NCBI GenBank assembly: GCA_009792885.1
Contig: WMCF01000006.1
Location: 5,783,769-5,847,768, forward strand
Length of the DNA stretch: 64,000 bases
Direction: 5' to 3'
Origin: Eremophila alpestris peregrina
Lineage: Eukaryota > Chordata > Aves > Passeriformes > Alaudidae
This document shows positions 1 to 12,578 of the stretch, in pieces. Position numbers and translations under genes: made by a program. Each line of letters starts with the position of its first letter. Positions within the stretch are counted from its first letter, which is position 1. The notes beneath the pieces were generated by a model, which saw only the letters and a list, made by a program, of their open reading frames with translations, was not told where the DNA came from and searched no databases.

Positions 1-1049
1 CCTGGAAAGACCTGTCAATTTGCAATACTTTTCCATCCAGCAAAGTAATAGTAAATTTAGTTCAGTATAGCACTATTTGATTGATGCATCATGGTCAAGA
101 GCAGGAATTCAGAGATTTCTTTCTCCTGAATGTTATGTAAAACATATACTAAAATAAAAACATGGTCCAAAGTACATAAGAATACTCAAAGCATAGTCTA
201 AAGTAGAGAAAGAAAGGAGGAGGAGATTCATATAGCAGTTATCAACCATCCTAGCAAAAAGGTCATTTTAATATATTTTTGTAATTTTCTATGGTGGATC
301 TTTTTACCATGTGTCTTGGGACGGAATGCCAGGCTAGTTATTTGATTATGTATGTTTGAGTATGAAGAACATGTGTATTAATTTGCCTTAAGTCTCAGAA
401 AGAGAGTAGGAAAGCATGTAAAAACAAAATGCATTGAATATATACATTTCCACATGGCTGCATAGTTAACAGTAGCTTTAATCCAAAAAATAAGTTTTGT
501 TTTCCATAAAAAAGCAGTGAAAATTAACATATATTTGTTTCTTTTTATTTTCTGTCATCTGTGCCCAAATCTAGAATTTATTTCCCAAAACTTCTTGATA
601 TATATGGATATTTGCATATGACATTTGCTCTGGGTTTTTTTAATTCCTCATAGTTCAGGAAGATATTAGAAAGTGTTTTGTGTATGTGACAATTCATTTT
701 TGCAACAGCTTATGTATATGTGTGGGCTGAGAAGCTACATGTAATATTTTGAACATATTCAATTACTTATTTCCAAACATTCACATGATTTCAACCAAAT
801 TTTTGACACTCATCTCCATTTCTGAAATTCGAATACAGACCTTGAAAAATTTTATGCTTATGCCTAACTTTATCTGGGGTTAGGTTCCTCCATGCAGTTA
901 GAATATTTTTAGGTAATCATCACTGAATTTTTTAGCTTGTGAGTGAACCACAAATCCAAGTGTCCATTTTCCATCACTGAATACAGTGAGGAGAGGTGAA
1001 TCTCCTCGTGTGATTCTGCCTATCTAATCTGTTCCAGCTATCTGATTAT
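1..1049. other. Unique AT-rich intron sequence
   Basis: No repeat family, coding similarity or RNA gene recognised. Confidence 0.6.
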
Positions 1050-1370
1050 CCCCCTCCTTGGGACTTGCTACAACAGGTGCACATCCTTCTTATGGTTGGG
1101 GTCCCTGAGCTGGACACAGCACTCCAGGTGAGGTCTCACAAGGGCAGAGGGGTGGAATCACCTCCCTTGACCTCCTGCCCATGTTTCTTTGATGCAGCTC
1201 AGGGTATGACACACCTTCTGATCTGCAAGCCCATACTGGCACCTCACACTGAGAATCTCATCAACCAACACCCCCAGTCTTCTTCTCAGGGCTGCCCTCA
1301 ATCCACCATTCTTCACCCAGCCTGTATTTGTGATGAGGCGTGGCCTCAACATTGCCCTGGAGCAAATAAT
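1050..1370 (-). repeat. CR1 LINE fragment, 3' region without tail (sense on - strand)
   Basis: Reading the + strand gives the antisense of CR1: GAGCTGGACACAGCACTCCA followed by AGGTGAGGTCTCACAAGGGC, the CTCATCAACCAACACCCCCA block and CCCAGCCTGTATTTGTG. This is the reverse-transcriptase end of the CR1 ORF2 region and just downstream. The 3' UTR and 8-bp tail are missing, so this copy is broken at both ends. It is diverged and holds no intact frame. Confidence 0.93.
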
Positions 1371-4300
1371 CTTTTGAGAGTGGTGGGAAGCCCCTGTGTT
1401 AGGTTATGGTTCAGAATGAATTTCCATGCACAGTTTCTGTTACCCTCAATGACTTTCAGTGGTATCATATAAAATAGTTCTGTTGAGTATATTTGTTTCA
1501 GTTTGTTTTTTTTTTAATATTTAAAATTCACTGTAAGTTTAAAGACTGGGGCCTCAACGTGCTAAATAATAAAATGTGTCTAATCCTTAAATATTTATAT
1601 ATGCTACCAATAATTTTGCTAAGGACCAAAACTTTCAGGGTATCATTTCACTCTCAGTTCATCCTGATTATAGTGGACTCTAATCAACTGAAAGAAGTGT
1701 GCATGTTAGCCAAAGTGTTACTTCTGATATTCTTTTCACAAGAGGAAAGGTTATTTTGTATTAGTTTCTAAAAATTTGATTATGGAGAGTTGGAGCTTGT
1801 TTAGAGAGTCCCTCATCAAAAAGGATTTCTTTAAAATTCTACTACTTGTTGCAATATGTTTTGAAAACAGTTTTGAATTAGCTGCATTTTCTGATAGAAT
1901 AGAGCCCAAAAATTATAGAATTGAGTGTAAGAAGTATAACTGAGACCTTGTTTACTTGCATCAATCTCATGCTAATTGTCTATGCTTATCCATGCCAATC
2001 TTGTATATTAATCTTTAAATCTAGGCTATGAAGTGAAAATACTTAGGAAAATATCTGAAGAAATGTCAGCAGCAAATAGAAAATAAGAGGTACGGTAGCA
2101 GAAGTGGAATAACAGTGTCCATGCTGAGCAAATACTCCACCTCTCCTCAGCATTCATTGGCAGTTCTGCATTCAGGTGCTGCTGTGCAACCCAGATGCCA
2201 CAATCTAAGGGTGACACATTCTCAAAGGGAAGAGGATAAAAAATTTATCAAAACCTATACATCAGGGCCCAGAATGTTAATTATACCTCCCCTCAGTATG
2301 CAACTTCCAGCTCTTTCCTCTGCAGTGATACAAGTTTCCTCATTCTTACATCATTTCAGGTCTCATCTCCTTTCTATGCACCATTTTGTAGCACAGAGCA
2401 GAAGTCATCTATGCAATGGGTTTGAGGTGTGTGATGCACTTTGTGCATGACACACTTGAGCCTCGTGTACCCAGTGTCCTCATTCTCATCAGCTGTAACA
2501 GAGAAGAAACAAGTGATACATGACTACCTGAAATGCTTCCAAACACGTAGAGATATTATCCATCCTCAATTTCATGCCCAGCAGAGGAAAGTTTTATTAA
2601 AGGTGCTAGGAACCTAATCTAATATCTTATTTAAACAACAGTGTTCCTTGTTTGTTCCACATTAGCCCAAATTCCTGGTATTACATTACTCCAGGGACTC
2701 CTCTAGATTACTTTGTCCCTTTATTTGGGATGGCTGTCCCTTTGTTTCTCTGTCTGTTAATTTTCACATGCCTTAAATGCCATGTGGATCTCTTGTTTCA
2801 CCACCTCCTTGTAACCTATGCCTATTGTCCCTCTACCTCTCTGCCTACAAGGCTAAACCTTTCAGGCAGTCCTATCTCAATCTCTGGCGAGAATTGCAGC
2901 CTTGCAGGCTTCAAGGAGCAGATGCCTCCTGAATCCAGATGGAATGTGCTGTGACTCGCAGTTCAAGTGGGTACCAGCCCTCTCCCAGGCACATCAGCCC
3001 CAGCAGAAGTAGTTTAGGGCAAAAATGCCCCCAAGGCCATTTGTGTGCGTAATTTGCACTACCACAGATTCTGTGTAGGATGTGGGTGACTCGAAGTGTA
3101 ATGAGCTATGTAACTTGCTCAAAAAAGCTTAGAAAAACAGTTAACTACCTCAGAACATATTTGTGTTACTTAGTAACAGATGTTGCCCTTCTATCATTTA
3201 AGTTTAAATAGTTATTAACTTCTGCCTACACCAGATGAAATACAATAAGTCATAAATTTACCTAAATAAATTAAATGGTAGAAGCAGCAATTAGATGCTT
3301 AAAACACATAGGAAAATAATACCTCACAGTTAGAAAGAAAGACCTTCATGTCACAGTCAGGGAGGACTGAATCTTCATTAGAATTTTTTTGGTTTTATGT
3401 ACCCTCTCAGGAAGTAAAAGATGGATTTACTTAGTAATAGTTTTCAGAATGTTAAGATCTAGTTTTTCTACAGTTTTGGTAAACTTCATATGTAAAATCT
3501 TTAACCTGAAGGTCTTTAAATTTTACTAATAACAGCAAGCCATTTTTTGGTATATATAACTCTATAGCTATATTTAAATCACACTTTTATATACTACTAC
3601 AAGTGAAAACAGCTGATTTTGTGGCAGAGTACATTAAAGGCACTGAATGTCACCCCAAATCTTCTGCAACTGATCCTGGCATGAAATCAACATCAAATTG
3701 TCTATTAGTCACAGCCAAACAGTCCTGCTTCAAAGCAGTAGCAGCACCACACCATTCCACATAGCAGTTTTGGGAGCCAAATACTTTCCTCTCTCTTTCT
3801 ATAAGAATAGTTTTTCCAAACATGAGAAAATGGGGCGATTCATTGTTTTATTGGATATGGAACTGAGATTCAGCTATTTGAGGTGGGGGTAAAACTGAGG
3901 GCATACCTTAGCCCTCTGCTAAAAGTTGTCTTTAGCACTATGTCAGGACTTGAACTTGCTGTTAAAACTAGACCGACTGTTAGTCGGAAAGCTCATAAGG
4001 AGTCAGAAAGTAATTTTCAGAGCATGTGAAAGCATATCTGAATATGTCCAGTGAATCAACAAACAGCTGGACTTGACAGAAAAGGCCTCTTTGCGTTTGC
4101 CCAAAGCAGTTGTATGGAGCAACAGAAGGTAGAGAGTAGAGAGTTCACTGTTCACATCATGTCCAGAAAAGTGACTTATGCAGGTTGATTGAGATGTAGC
4201 TAATGCACCCAATGATTCAGAGGAGCAGTTCTTCATTCCAGAATGTGGCTGAAATTGGAAAGTGAATTTGTAAGGGGCACAGGAGGGTTTAATGGTAAAA

Positions 4301-4579
4301 GAAATTCTATATTTAAGAATGGTGATGGAGATAATTAATAACTTGCAAGTTTTGTTCCAATGTGAAGAGAGATAAGCAAAAAATTGAATAAAATTAAATA
4401 AAACCCAAGATACAAAAGGTAGATTGCACAGGAATTACCTGCTAACTTTCTTTGAGAAGACAAATAATACTTTGGAAAAAATTAATGCGTTCCATCTACC
4501 ACCTGAATTTCTGCAAGGCAGATGGTACAGTGGGACTCAAAAATAAAAAAAAAAAATTCTGCTGTAGGATTAGTGTTTT
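1371..4579. other. Unique intron sequence
   Basis: AT-rich. Short open frames at 2115-2450 and 2652-2954 show no recognisable domain and are treated as chance. No repeat family identified. Confidence 0.6.
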
Positions 4580-4663
4580 AGGATGACCCTGTTTCAGCAC
4601 AGGAGTTGGACCAAATGATCTACTGTGGTCCCCTACAACCTGACCTGTTCTGTAATTCTGTGA
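4580..4663 (+). repeat. CR1 LINE 3' tail fragment (sense on + strand)
   Basis: About 84 bp matching the CR1 3' UTR: GGATGACCCTGTTTCAGCAC, then GGAGTTGGACCAAATGATCT, GTGGTCCCCTACAACCTGAC, and a decayed 3' octamer ending TCTGTAATTCTGTGA. Strongly 5'-truncated, as is usual for CR1. Confidence 0.9.
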
Positions 4664-5639
4664 AGTGAAAGGAAGTATAAACATTTTGAAAAGTCACCAA
4701 AAAAAAGTTAACACTTCATGATTACTAGTTTTGTTGAGAGAGAAAATATTGCAAGTAGAGAAAGGGTCTTCGGGTTATAGAACCACTATCTAAGCTACAA
4801 CTGAGACAAGATACTCAGACAATAAATAAAAAATTTTGGTCTGATCCACTGTCACTTACAGTCTCATCCAGAACACTCCATAGCATCTTCCTGGTTTATA
4901 AAAATACAGTATAACTGGAACAGGCATGAAAAAGCACTGTGGCATGGTTTGAAAAATTAAAAAGCCACTTCAGGAACTGTAAGAGAAAGCTTGTTCGGTG
5001 TTGCACAGTGAAGGGAGAAAAATGTCATGTTTCCTTTCAGTAAATGCAGTAGGTCAGAATAAACACAGTATAAGAGTAAAAGTTGAAGAGGGAGAAATGT
5101 ACCTTAAAAACAATCCCCAACAAGTCCTGGGGCAAAGGTGACGATCAGCACCCTGGAAGGCATTAGGAGGAGCACTGACAGCATGTTGAGAGGTGATCCT
5201 TCGCCTCTACTCAAACTGGTGATTGTGTCTACTGAAGGGTTCTTCTGTCTGAAAACTTGCTTACACATCTGTTGAACATTCAAGTAGTAACAATGAAAAC
5301 CAAGCTTCCAAAACCCATTTGCATTTCAGAGAGAACTTGAACAGTTTAAGACAAGAATTATGTCAGATTCACTTATGCCATCGGGAAACTGGTTTTAGTG
5401 ATCCAGGAAGACTTTCCAATCCTACGTTTCTCTGAGATTTTTAGTGAGGCTGCTGAGCAATGTGTGAGTCACAGACTTGCCATGAACACTTGTATTTCTA
5501 AGTCTTCTAGATCCTTTTTTGCAACTCAGCAGGAGCAAGTCACAGTAAAAGCATACTCAAGTACATTTCCAGCACAGTTTAAAAGGCTTTGATTTCATCA
5601 GAACTGGGGGATGGTCATAGATTCACGTTCATCTTAACA

Positions 5640-5670
5640 TTCTTGTGGAATCTTAAGTATTCCACAAGAA
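5640..5670. repeat. Perfect 12-bp inverted repeat (hairpin)
   Basis: The arms TTCTTGTGGAAT and ATTCCACAAGAA are exact reverse complements separated by 7 nt (CTTAAGT), which itself contains the palindrome CTTAAG. No transposon ends or coding role seen. Confidence 0.9.
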
Positions 5671-5887
5671 GCACTTATGTGAACTTTTGTCTTCTCTCAA
5701 GCAATACCAGGACAAGAGCAGCTATTTAGACTGCTCAAGAGTTCCAATAAAGACATTACAATGTTCGAAGGGGAAAGAATCTTTTACAGCTAAGGACCCC
5801 AAGCAGAAGTGATCAGGTGTCACAGTATGAGAATGGCATTGATACTGGATGTGACCACCTTTGCAGGGAAAGGTATCTTGTCATGGA

Positions 5888-6004
5888 CCCAGAACCACTA
5901 CACTGAAGTTCACCTTTAAATTGATGCATCATACTCACTGTCTCTTATACACATCCCAGAACCACTACACTGAAGTTCACCTTTAAATTGATGCATCATA
6001 CTCA
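5888..6004. repeat. Exact 50-bp direct duplication around a Tn5 mosaic-end sequence
   Basis: Two identical 50-bp copies (5888-5937 and 5955-6004, beginning CCCAGAACCACTACACTGAA and ending CATCATACTCA) are separated by 17 bp. The separator plus the first base of copy two reads CTGTCTCTTATACACATC. Zero mismatches between copies in an otherwise diverged intron points to a technical rather than evolutionary origin. Confidence 0.9.
5938..5955. other. Tn5/Nextera mosaic-end adapter sequence (likely assembly contamination)
   Basis: CTGTCTCTTATACACATC matches 18 of the 19 bases of the hyperactive Tn5 mosaic end used in Nextera-type library kits. It sits exactly between two identical 50-bp flanks. 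A biological Tn5 insertion would bring a transposon and a 9-bp duplication, and neither is present. The simplest reading is an untrimmed adapter from a chimeric read carried into the assembly. Confidence 0.88.
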
Positions 6005-9000
6005 TATTCAATTGTCCATGTTTCCTGCATTGACACTTTGCCCAACTATGACCATGTGGCCAGTCTCTGCAGCCTCAGATATTCTTCGAGAACAGAGTAA
6101 GACAAGAGTGTGATATCTTAGCATTTTTGAGAATTAAAATTAGATAAAATGAAACAGGGGGAAAATAAATGTAGGGGAAAACAAGTTAAGGATAAAGGAT
6201 AAATTCAATGACCTCTAAATACATCAGCAAAAAACCCCAAAACAGTTAACTGTAGAATAAGTTTTGCAAGAGATAATTAGTGACAGTTTTCACTGCCATT
6301 AAGCTTTTTTGCTATTTGTTTTGCTGAACTGAGGCATAATTGAATGATGTGAGTGGATGTAAAAGATTTGAAAATAACTAAAAAGAACATATTTGACTTT
6401 AAATTTTGAAAGAATACAAGGCACACTAATTCAGTCATCTAGAAACTTAGAAAGTAAAGCTTAACCAAGTAGGTAATTATGCAGAAATTAATCACTGGGG
6501 ATATTTTCATCTATGAAGATTGTCTCTAGTACAATTCCATATCAGCAGACAAGCAAACAAAAAAATTTAGGTATAATGAAGGCATGAAATAAAGTATTAT
6601 ATCAAATCCATTAAAGATGGTTATTTGACTATTTTTAGACATCTATACAATATATAAGACTGCAAATTTAAAGCAAATATAAAGTGTTGATCATTCAAAC
6701 CAGTAACTAGAGACAGGAAAGCCAGAATGTAAAAATTAGAATGTCTGCTATTTTTCAAATGTATTCAGGGCCAGGAACGTCCCTTGAAATCACTCAGCTA
6801 AATCAAATCATCCAAACTGTTAAATTATCCACAAGGGAATTAAGAAAGAAGTCTAAATAAATGGATTTGTTTTACATTTAACAAATTATAATTAGAATGA
6901 ATCCATAATCCCTTTCACTGATAATTTATGCAAATATTAAGAATTAATGAAGTTCTTTCTTGTCTTCTCTTTCACCCTGAAACTTTTTCTCATAATGTTC
7001 AAAAATCTAGTGGCAAAGTTAACTGGAATTTATTTTATATTTGCTGGGTAATTGCTAAAAATTATAAATTTATAATTGCTCTATCACAAAAATTTATGAT
7101 TTTCAAAAACATTTTTCTGTTTCTTGCTTTGTTATTAAATAATGAATTTCTTTCTTCCATTGTCTTCTCTTGTGTACAATACCATCCACACTGTCTTGGC
7201 TATTTGCTATGCTGCATTTATATATTTTCGTATAGATGGATTTCATTATCAGAATAATCAGTATGTCAATGTACTAAAAGAGATGAACTGAGTACCCCAG
7301 GAACAAAATCTACTAGTAATGAATGTCCCTTTTACTCAGAATTTTCAGTTTGAAAAAGTCAAACCATAAAGCACTAGTATATTCTTCATGTCCCTATTCT
7401 ATAATTTAAGTGGCATCTCTGTGTAATTTCTGTAGATTAGATTAGAGACTCAGGGTTATATTTGTCCCACTTTACCTGCTTATTGACTGTTTTATATAAC
7501 ATAGCTGTTTTGTCTCTCTCTGTTGGGTTTGTATAGGTAGATGATTGCCTCTCCAATAGTATTTCATCTAAATTTTAAGCCCTTGAAATGAAGCAAAATA
7601 ATCTCACCCTAAATTATCAGAAAATTTTTGAAGATGTGTCTCTTACAAACACTTATCTAATAGTCACATTTTCATGGGGCTGAAATTTCCAGAGAAAGTA
7701 TTCAACAGTTTTCAGAATCAAGGCTACCTATTTCCTGGCAGCTTATTAGTACAGTATCTCATTAGACCTTCTAGTCTTAGAAGTCGTTACAATCCAGTCT
7801 ATTTTTTATAGAAAAATTTTCAGATTTATTTCCTGACATCCAGTGCACACGGATTCTTCCTTCTCATCGGGTTGGTGAGGCTTGCTAAATGAGCAAAACA
7901 CTATGCAGCAAAGACATTGAGTCACCAGGCTGAATCAAACAGAAAGCCAAAAAAAACATGTTACAATCTTTTTTAAGAAAGGGAGTGTGTGGGGAAGTTC
8001 TAAGTTATTTTAAACAGTAAGGCAAAAATTTAATTTTTCTTTTTCATTTTCATTGAAACCTCATAAATAAATGCCATGGATTTTTTCAAAGTGTGTCTTC
8101 TGTTTTTTGGAAAATACTAAATACTCATACGCAGAGAGAGATGCAATTATGTGGTCTCAGGATGGCCCTTGAGGATCTCCACAGGCACACTATATTTTTC
8201 ATCCATTTTTAAGTAAAAAAGTCTTATTTGAGTAGATTGGGATCAACTGGTTTCATGGGGTTTTGTTGCAACTGCTGCCTTGTGGCAAAGATTTCCTTTG
8301 CAACAAAGCTGTCCATATCACTTTTGTTTGTTTGGTATCTTCTATAACGCTCACAAATCCCAAAAGCTGAGGGAACAGGAGCACACAACCAGCCTCATAA
8401 ACAGAGGGTGTGAGCAGTCAGGACATTACCTCTGGCTGCAATCAGTACAGCCAAACACAGCCTGAGTTTCCTTATCCATCAAGAGGCTATAACAATACCC
8501 TTACAGCCCTTGGCTGCACTGCTGGGTACACCTATTAAAGCCAGCTGCTGCAGACAACCCATGAAGGAAAACCAAAATATTTTTGGTTTTGTTGAGTGGT
8601 TCAAGAGTTTTTACTTTGGACTAGATAATAACATCTTCACTGATAAAGTCTGCCAGATCAGGCATTATTCCAACTCCAGTAAGATATCCATCTCATGTTT
8701 GCATGTCATATTTTCCAAGTGGTAAATACTAGATATATACTGAGGGTTGAATTTAATTCAGCTGAATTTGAGCCATTTGAAACTTCTCATCCTTGCTGTG
8801 CTGTTTTTCTGCTATCTGAAGACCTTAAAGGGATATGTGTCTTTCCTGCCATCAAGTTCTGCTTCTATAGTGTAAATTTGATTCTCCACTTTTCATTGAA
8901 TCTTTTTTCAGGATGAAATGCAGATAAAATCTTTCTGGACATATAGCCCTGTGATGCAGGGTCTTTGGGATCTTTTTCTCATTAATTTTTATTAATCTGC

Positions 9001-9123
9001 AGCTATTCCCTTGCTTCCTTCCATTCATGACTGTGTTATAGAGCAGTATCCCCTCACAGGGTATAAGACCCTGCTCCAGAATTAATTTCTCCCTTAGCCA
9101 CAAGTGATAGAAAGTCTCTATAA

Positions 9124-9156
9124 AGAATCTCTCCCTTAAGCAAAGGGAGAGATTCT
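9124..9156. repeat. Perfect 14-bp inverted repeat (hairpin)
   Basis: The arms AGAATCTCTCCCTT and AAGGGAGAGATTCT pair exactly around a 5-nt loop (AAGCA). A further imperfect copy of the left arm motif lies just upstream (GAAAGTCTCTATAAAGAATC). Function unknown; too short alone to call a microRNA. Confidence 0.9.
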
Positions 9157-9951
9157 GTATTTGTTATCACCTGGCCTCTTAAGTGAGGAGGAGCAGCACA
9201 TGCACACAGGGATATGTCACTGAAATATGCAAAAACATGGATTTTCTCACCCTCCTCCCCTAGAGTGATAAACCAGGAATTCTGCATCTTTGTAGTAAAC
9301 AGAAGGAAACTCACTGGGAAGGAGGTACAGACACTTTCGTTCTCATTCCTTAATGTTCTGGAAGAGATTGTGGAAGGAACTGATTTGATTCCATTCAAAA
9401 CTAATTGCACTCCTTCAGTGCAGGAAAGCTCCCTGCTGGTCAAAAGAGTATATTAAAGAGAGGATTGTCTATGACTTACATTCTGATGGTTTAATAAGGA
9501 GTTTCTCTACAGTCAGCCTAACTCTGTTGAGTCAGGAACGAGCCATGTCTTTCCCAGCACATAACTTCTCCATCAGAGCTGGATTTCAGTGCATGAAATG
9601 AATGTCAGAGTTTGGGTCTGACCAAAATCCTCCTGAGAAACCTTCAGGCAAAATTATTTATTTTAAAGTAGCTTTTCAAGATCTTTAGCTTTTTTTAAAA
9701 CTTTCACTGGTTTTTAGTTGCTACCCAGGTAAAATAATCACATGTTTAAAACCTCTTTTCATATATAGTGATGTCATCTTGGGCTTTTTTGCAGTACCTC
9801 GTGGGTTACTCATCAATTCCTTTAATATTGAAAAGCCATGAGCTAACCATTAACAGAGACATTAATATGTCACTAAGGATCAATGAAGCAGAGTGAAACA
9901 TATTTCAAGTTTCTCTTGCTTAGTATTGTGTTTTCATAAGTCTTTTATTGT

Positions 9952-10105
9952 GGGGAAGGGAAGGGAAGGGAAGGGAAGGGAAGGGAAGGGAAGGGAANNN
10001 NNNNNNNNNNNNNNNNNNNNNNNNNNNNNNNNAGGGAAGGGAAGGGAAGGGAAGGGAAGGGAAGGGAAGGGAAGGGAAGGGAAGGGAAGGGAAGGGAAGG
10101 GAAGG
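9952..10105. repeat. GGGAA pentanucleotide microsatellite with an assembly gap
   Basis: About nine GGGAA units lie left of the gap and about 14 right of it, with almost no interruptions. Runs of GGG every five bases give many overlapping potential G-quadruplexes with two-base loops on the + strand. The open frames across it are artefacts of the repeat. Confidence 0.97.
9998..10032. other. Assembly gap (35 N)
   Basis: Thirty-five undetermined bases inside the GGGAA array. The repeat phase on the two sides differs by one base if the gap were exactly 35, so the gap length is an estimate or the array is interrupted inside it. Confidence 0.99.
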
Positions 10106-12117
10106 CTAAGAAGATAACCCTTTGAAACATCACTAATCACTGCCCTACAGCAGCAACTGTATTTGTTTTTGAATAAAAAATATAGTGCCTTTTCTTCTGA
10201 TTTTGTGCTTGACATAATTGCAGCCTTTATTCCAGATCATCATATTAAAACAATTAGTGTGAGAATGGGCACCTGTATAAGACTTATCATTTGGTACTTC
10301 ATTAAAAAAACACGCAAAATCGTAGATGCAAGAGAATTGACCACAAGCTGGAATAGAAAGAGCTGGATGCCAGCAGAAAACAGGTTGGGTACACAGCCTA
10401 CTTTAATGTTTTTTCTTGTTGCCATACTAGTACTGCCAGGTACAATAACAGCAACAACCATTTCCATTTGCGTAATCACTCTTATTCCAAAACACATGAC
10501 AAATCATAAGCCAAATGATGATTTTTAGCTACATAGCTTAAAAAAAAGGCACAGATACTTCCATTCCAGAGTTGTGCTAGTGCCACAAAGAGCAATTTTA
10601 TCTTCGTTTTTCACAAAGAATGAAGAAGGTTAATATGAAGCCCTGTTTTGAATGGGATGCAAAAGTAATGTGGACATACAACATGGAAAACATGTTTTTT
10701 CCTAGGACTTAAAGAAATAATTTGAAAAATCTTAGAAATAGTAGCTAAAAAAATGTGTTTTGTCTATGAAAAGTTTATAGCAGAAGGCTGACATTTGTTA
10801 CATGTAACAGCTCCTTCCTTGATGATTTACATCAGAAAGGTAACAATGCAGCCTTCTCTAAAGACTGACAGCTACAGGGAAACCAAGAGCACAGATAAAT
10901 AAAACACAGCAATATGCTAACAACATATGCATTATTTGAGCCAACTACCTGCTAAAAGGTTATCGAATCAGCATAATGTCAGAACGTCTCATCCTTTTCA
11001 AGCACCAAGCACTTCAACTCTTCACCGACTGACCTTTTGTAGAGTACAATGTTTTGCCTCCTCCACCACTGGCAAAATTCCCATATCTGGTCTCTCTGTC
11101 TGGATTTTGCCAGCCCATGCAGTAAATCTTGCAATAGCTTTTTGGGTAGATGGAAAAAAACTATCTTTTCTTTCAAATTGCACCACATTTTAAATTTTTT
11201 TGCCCTGTATTAATTTTGCTGACAAAGAAAGAAGCTGAAAAAAAGGTAATGTTTCTTCCTATAAGAAATTTTATGGTTTCAATTTATTTTTATAATTTTA
11301 CACTATGATAATCCTCAAGCCAAACACATTTTTGTGTGAAAATGTGATGTGTGTCTAACAATTCCAGAACGAGATTCTCTATTGTGTGAAAACCTTCAAT
11401 TCCGGAAGATTAGTGCTCTCAAATGTTGATTGAAAGCATACATTTTCTACTCTACATATTCCTGCAACTGGAAGACTTGATTCCTCTGCATTTTAGGGTT
11501 ACACTTTAAACACCATTCTATAATCACAGAACGTAGCTTTATGCACCATACCACCATAAAAATATTGCCAAAACAAATCTTTTTCTTCCTGGATGATTGG
11601 GACCAACCTTTCTAAAATTAGGATAAAAACCAGAGCACAAAGGTTTCAGCTTCAATTCACTTGAACACATGATTCTCCATGGTATCAGACCAATTTGATT
11701 TTGCTTAACTTAAAATTAGCAAATAGCTATGTGAAACTCAAGTTTCAGATAAGAAAATATAGTAGAATGTTATAGCTACAAAAGCAAATAGGGTAAGAAT
11801 AAGGAAAAAGGGAAACCATTAGAAGCCTCAATGATGAGAGTGAAGACAATTAGTGGTTTTTAATAAGGCTAGCAATGTCATACAGTGCCATGACTTGTCT
11901 GCACATTTCAGTTTGCCTCTAACTGGCTTGTGAGAGCATGGTTTTATTGACTTGTTTTCTGTCATTTAAGAGTGGACATGTAGTTGTTATTGATCTGCAC
12001 CTGAAGCAAAACATCTTCATTTTCTCTCTGAAAATAGATATCTGTGGCCTGGATTTATCTTTCCTAAATGGAACAATAAATGATGAGCCTAATTATTTTC
12101 ATATACAAAGAATTCTT
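10106..12117. other. Unique intron sequence
   Basis: AT-rich. The frame at 10163-10528 (121 codons) has low-complexity composition and no recognisable family, so it is treated as chance. Confidence 0.6.
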
Positions 12118-12578
12118 CATAGAATCACAGAATCACAGAATCACAGAATGTCTAGGTTGGAAGAGACATTCAAGATCACCGAGTCCAACCCATGTACCAA
12201 CACCTTAACTAGATCATGGCACCAAGTGCCACATCCAGACTTTTTTTAAACACATCCAGGGATGGCGACTCCACCACCTCCCTGGGCAGACCATTCCAGT
12301 ACTTTATCACTCTTTCAGTGAAAAAATTTTCCTAATATCCCACCTATATTTCCCTTGGATCAGCTTGAGACTGTGTCCTCTCATTCTGTCAGTTGCTGCC
12401 TGGAGAAAGAGACCAGCCTCCACCTGACTAGGTCACCTCTGAATCTCCTTTTTTCCAGGCTAAACCCCAGCTCCCTCAGCTGTTCTTCATAGGCCTTCCC
12501 TCCTCTGGATATGCTCAAGAGTCTCAACTTGAGTCCTTCCTAATCTGAGGGGCCCAGAACTGGATTCAGCACTCGGGG
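12118..12578 (-). repeat. CR1 LINE copy with intact 3' octamer tail (sense on - strand)
   Basis: Begins with about three and a half CR1 3' octamers in antisense (TCATAGAATCACAGAATCAC and on to 12150), then TAGGTTGGAAGAGACATTCA, ATCACCGAGTCCAACCCATG, CACCACCTCCCTGGGCAGAC, TCTCCTTTTTTCCAGGCTAA and CAGAACTGGATTCAGCACTC. It covers the whole 3' UTR and part of the preceding region. The tail shows it was primed at its 3' end; the other end is the usual 5' truncation. Confidence 0.96.

Larger units (their letters stand above)
4664..9951. other. Intron block with two hairpins and an adapter-flanked duplication
   Basis: Mostly unique AT-rich sequence. It holds the inverted repeats at 5640-5670 and 9124-9156 and the duplication at 5888-6004, listed separately. 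No exon or transposon family recognised. Confidence 0.6.

Noticed and set aside
5938..5955. A genuine Tn5/IS50 insertion or horizontally acquired DNA
   Set aside because: Only the 18-bp end sequence is present, with no transposase, no second end and no 9-bp duplication. The exact 50-bp flanking copies fit a library artefact better.
9893..10215. Repetitive Gly-Lys-Gly-Arg-Glu and Ser-Leu-Pro-Phe-Pro proteins
   Set aside because: They are translations of the GGGAA microsatellite across an N gap, not genes.
12118..12150. CRISPR-like or stand-alone tandem repeat of AGAATCAC
   Set aside because: It is the antisense of the 3' octamer tail of the adjoining CR1 copy and has no spacers.
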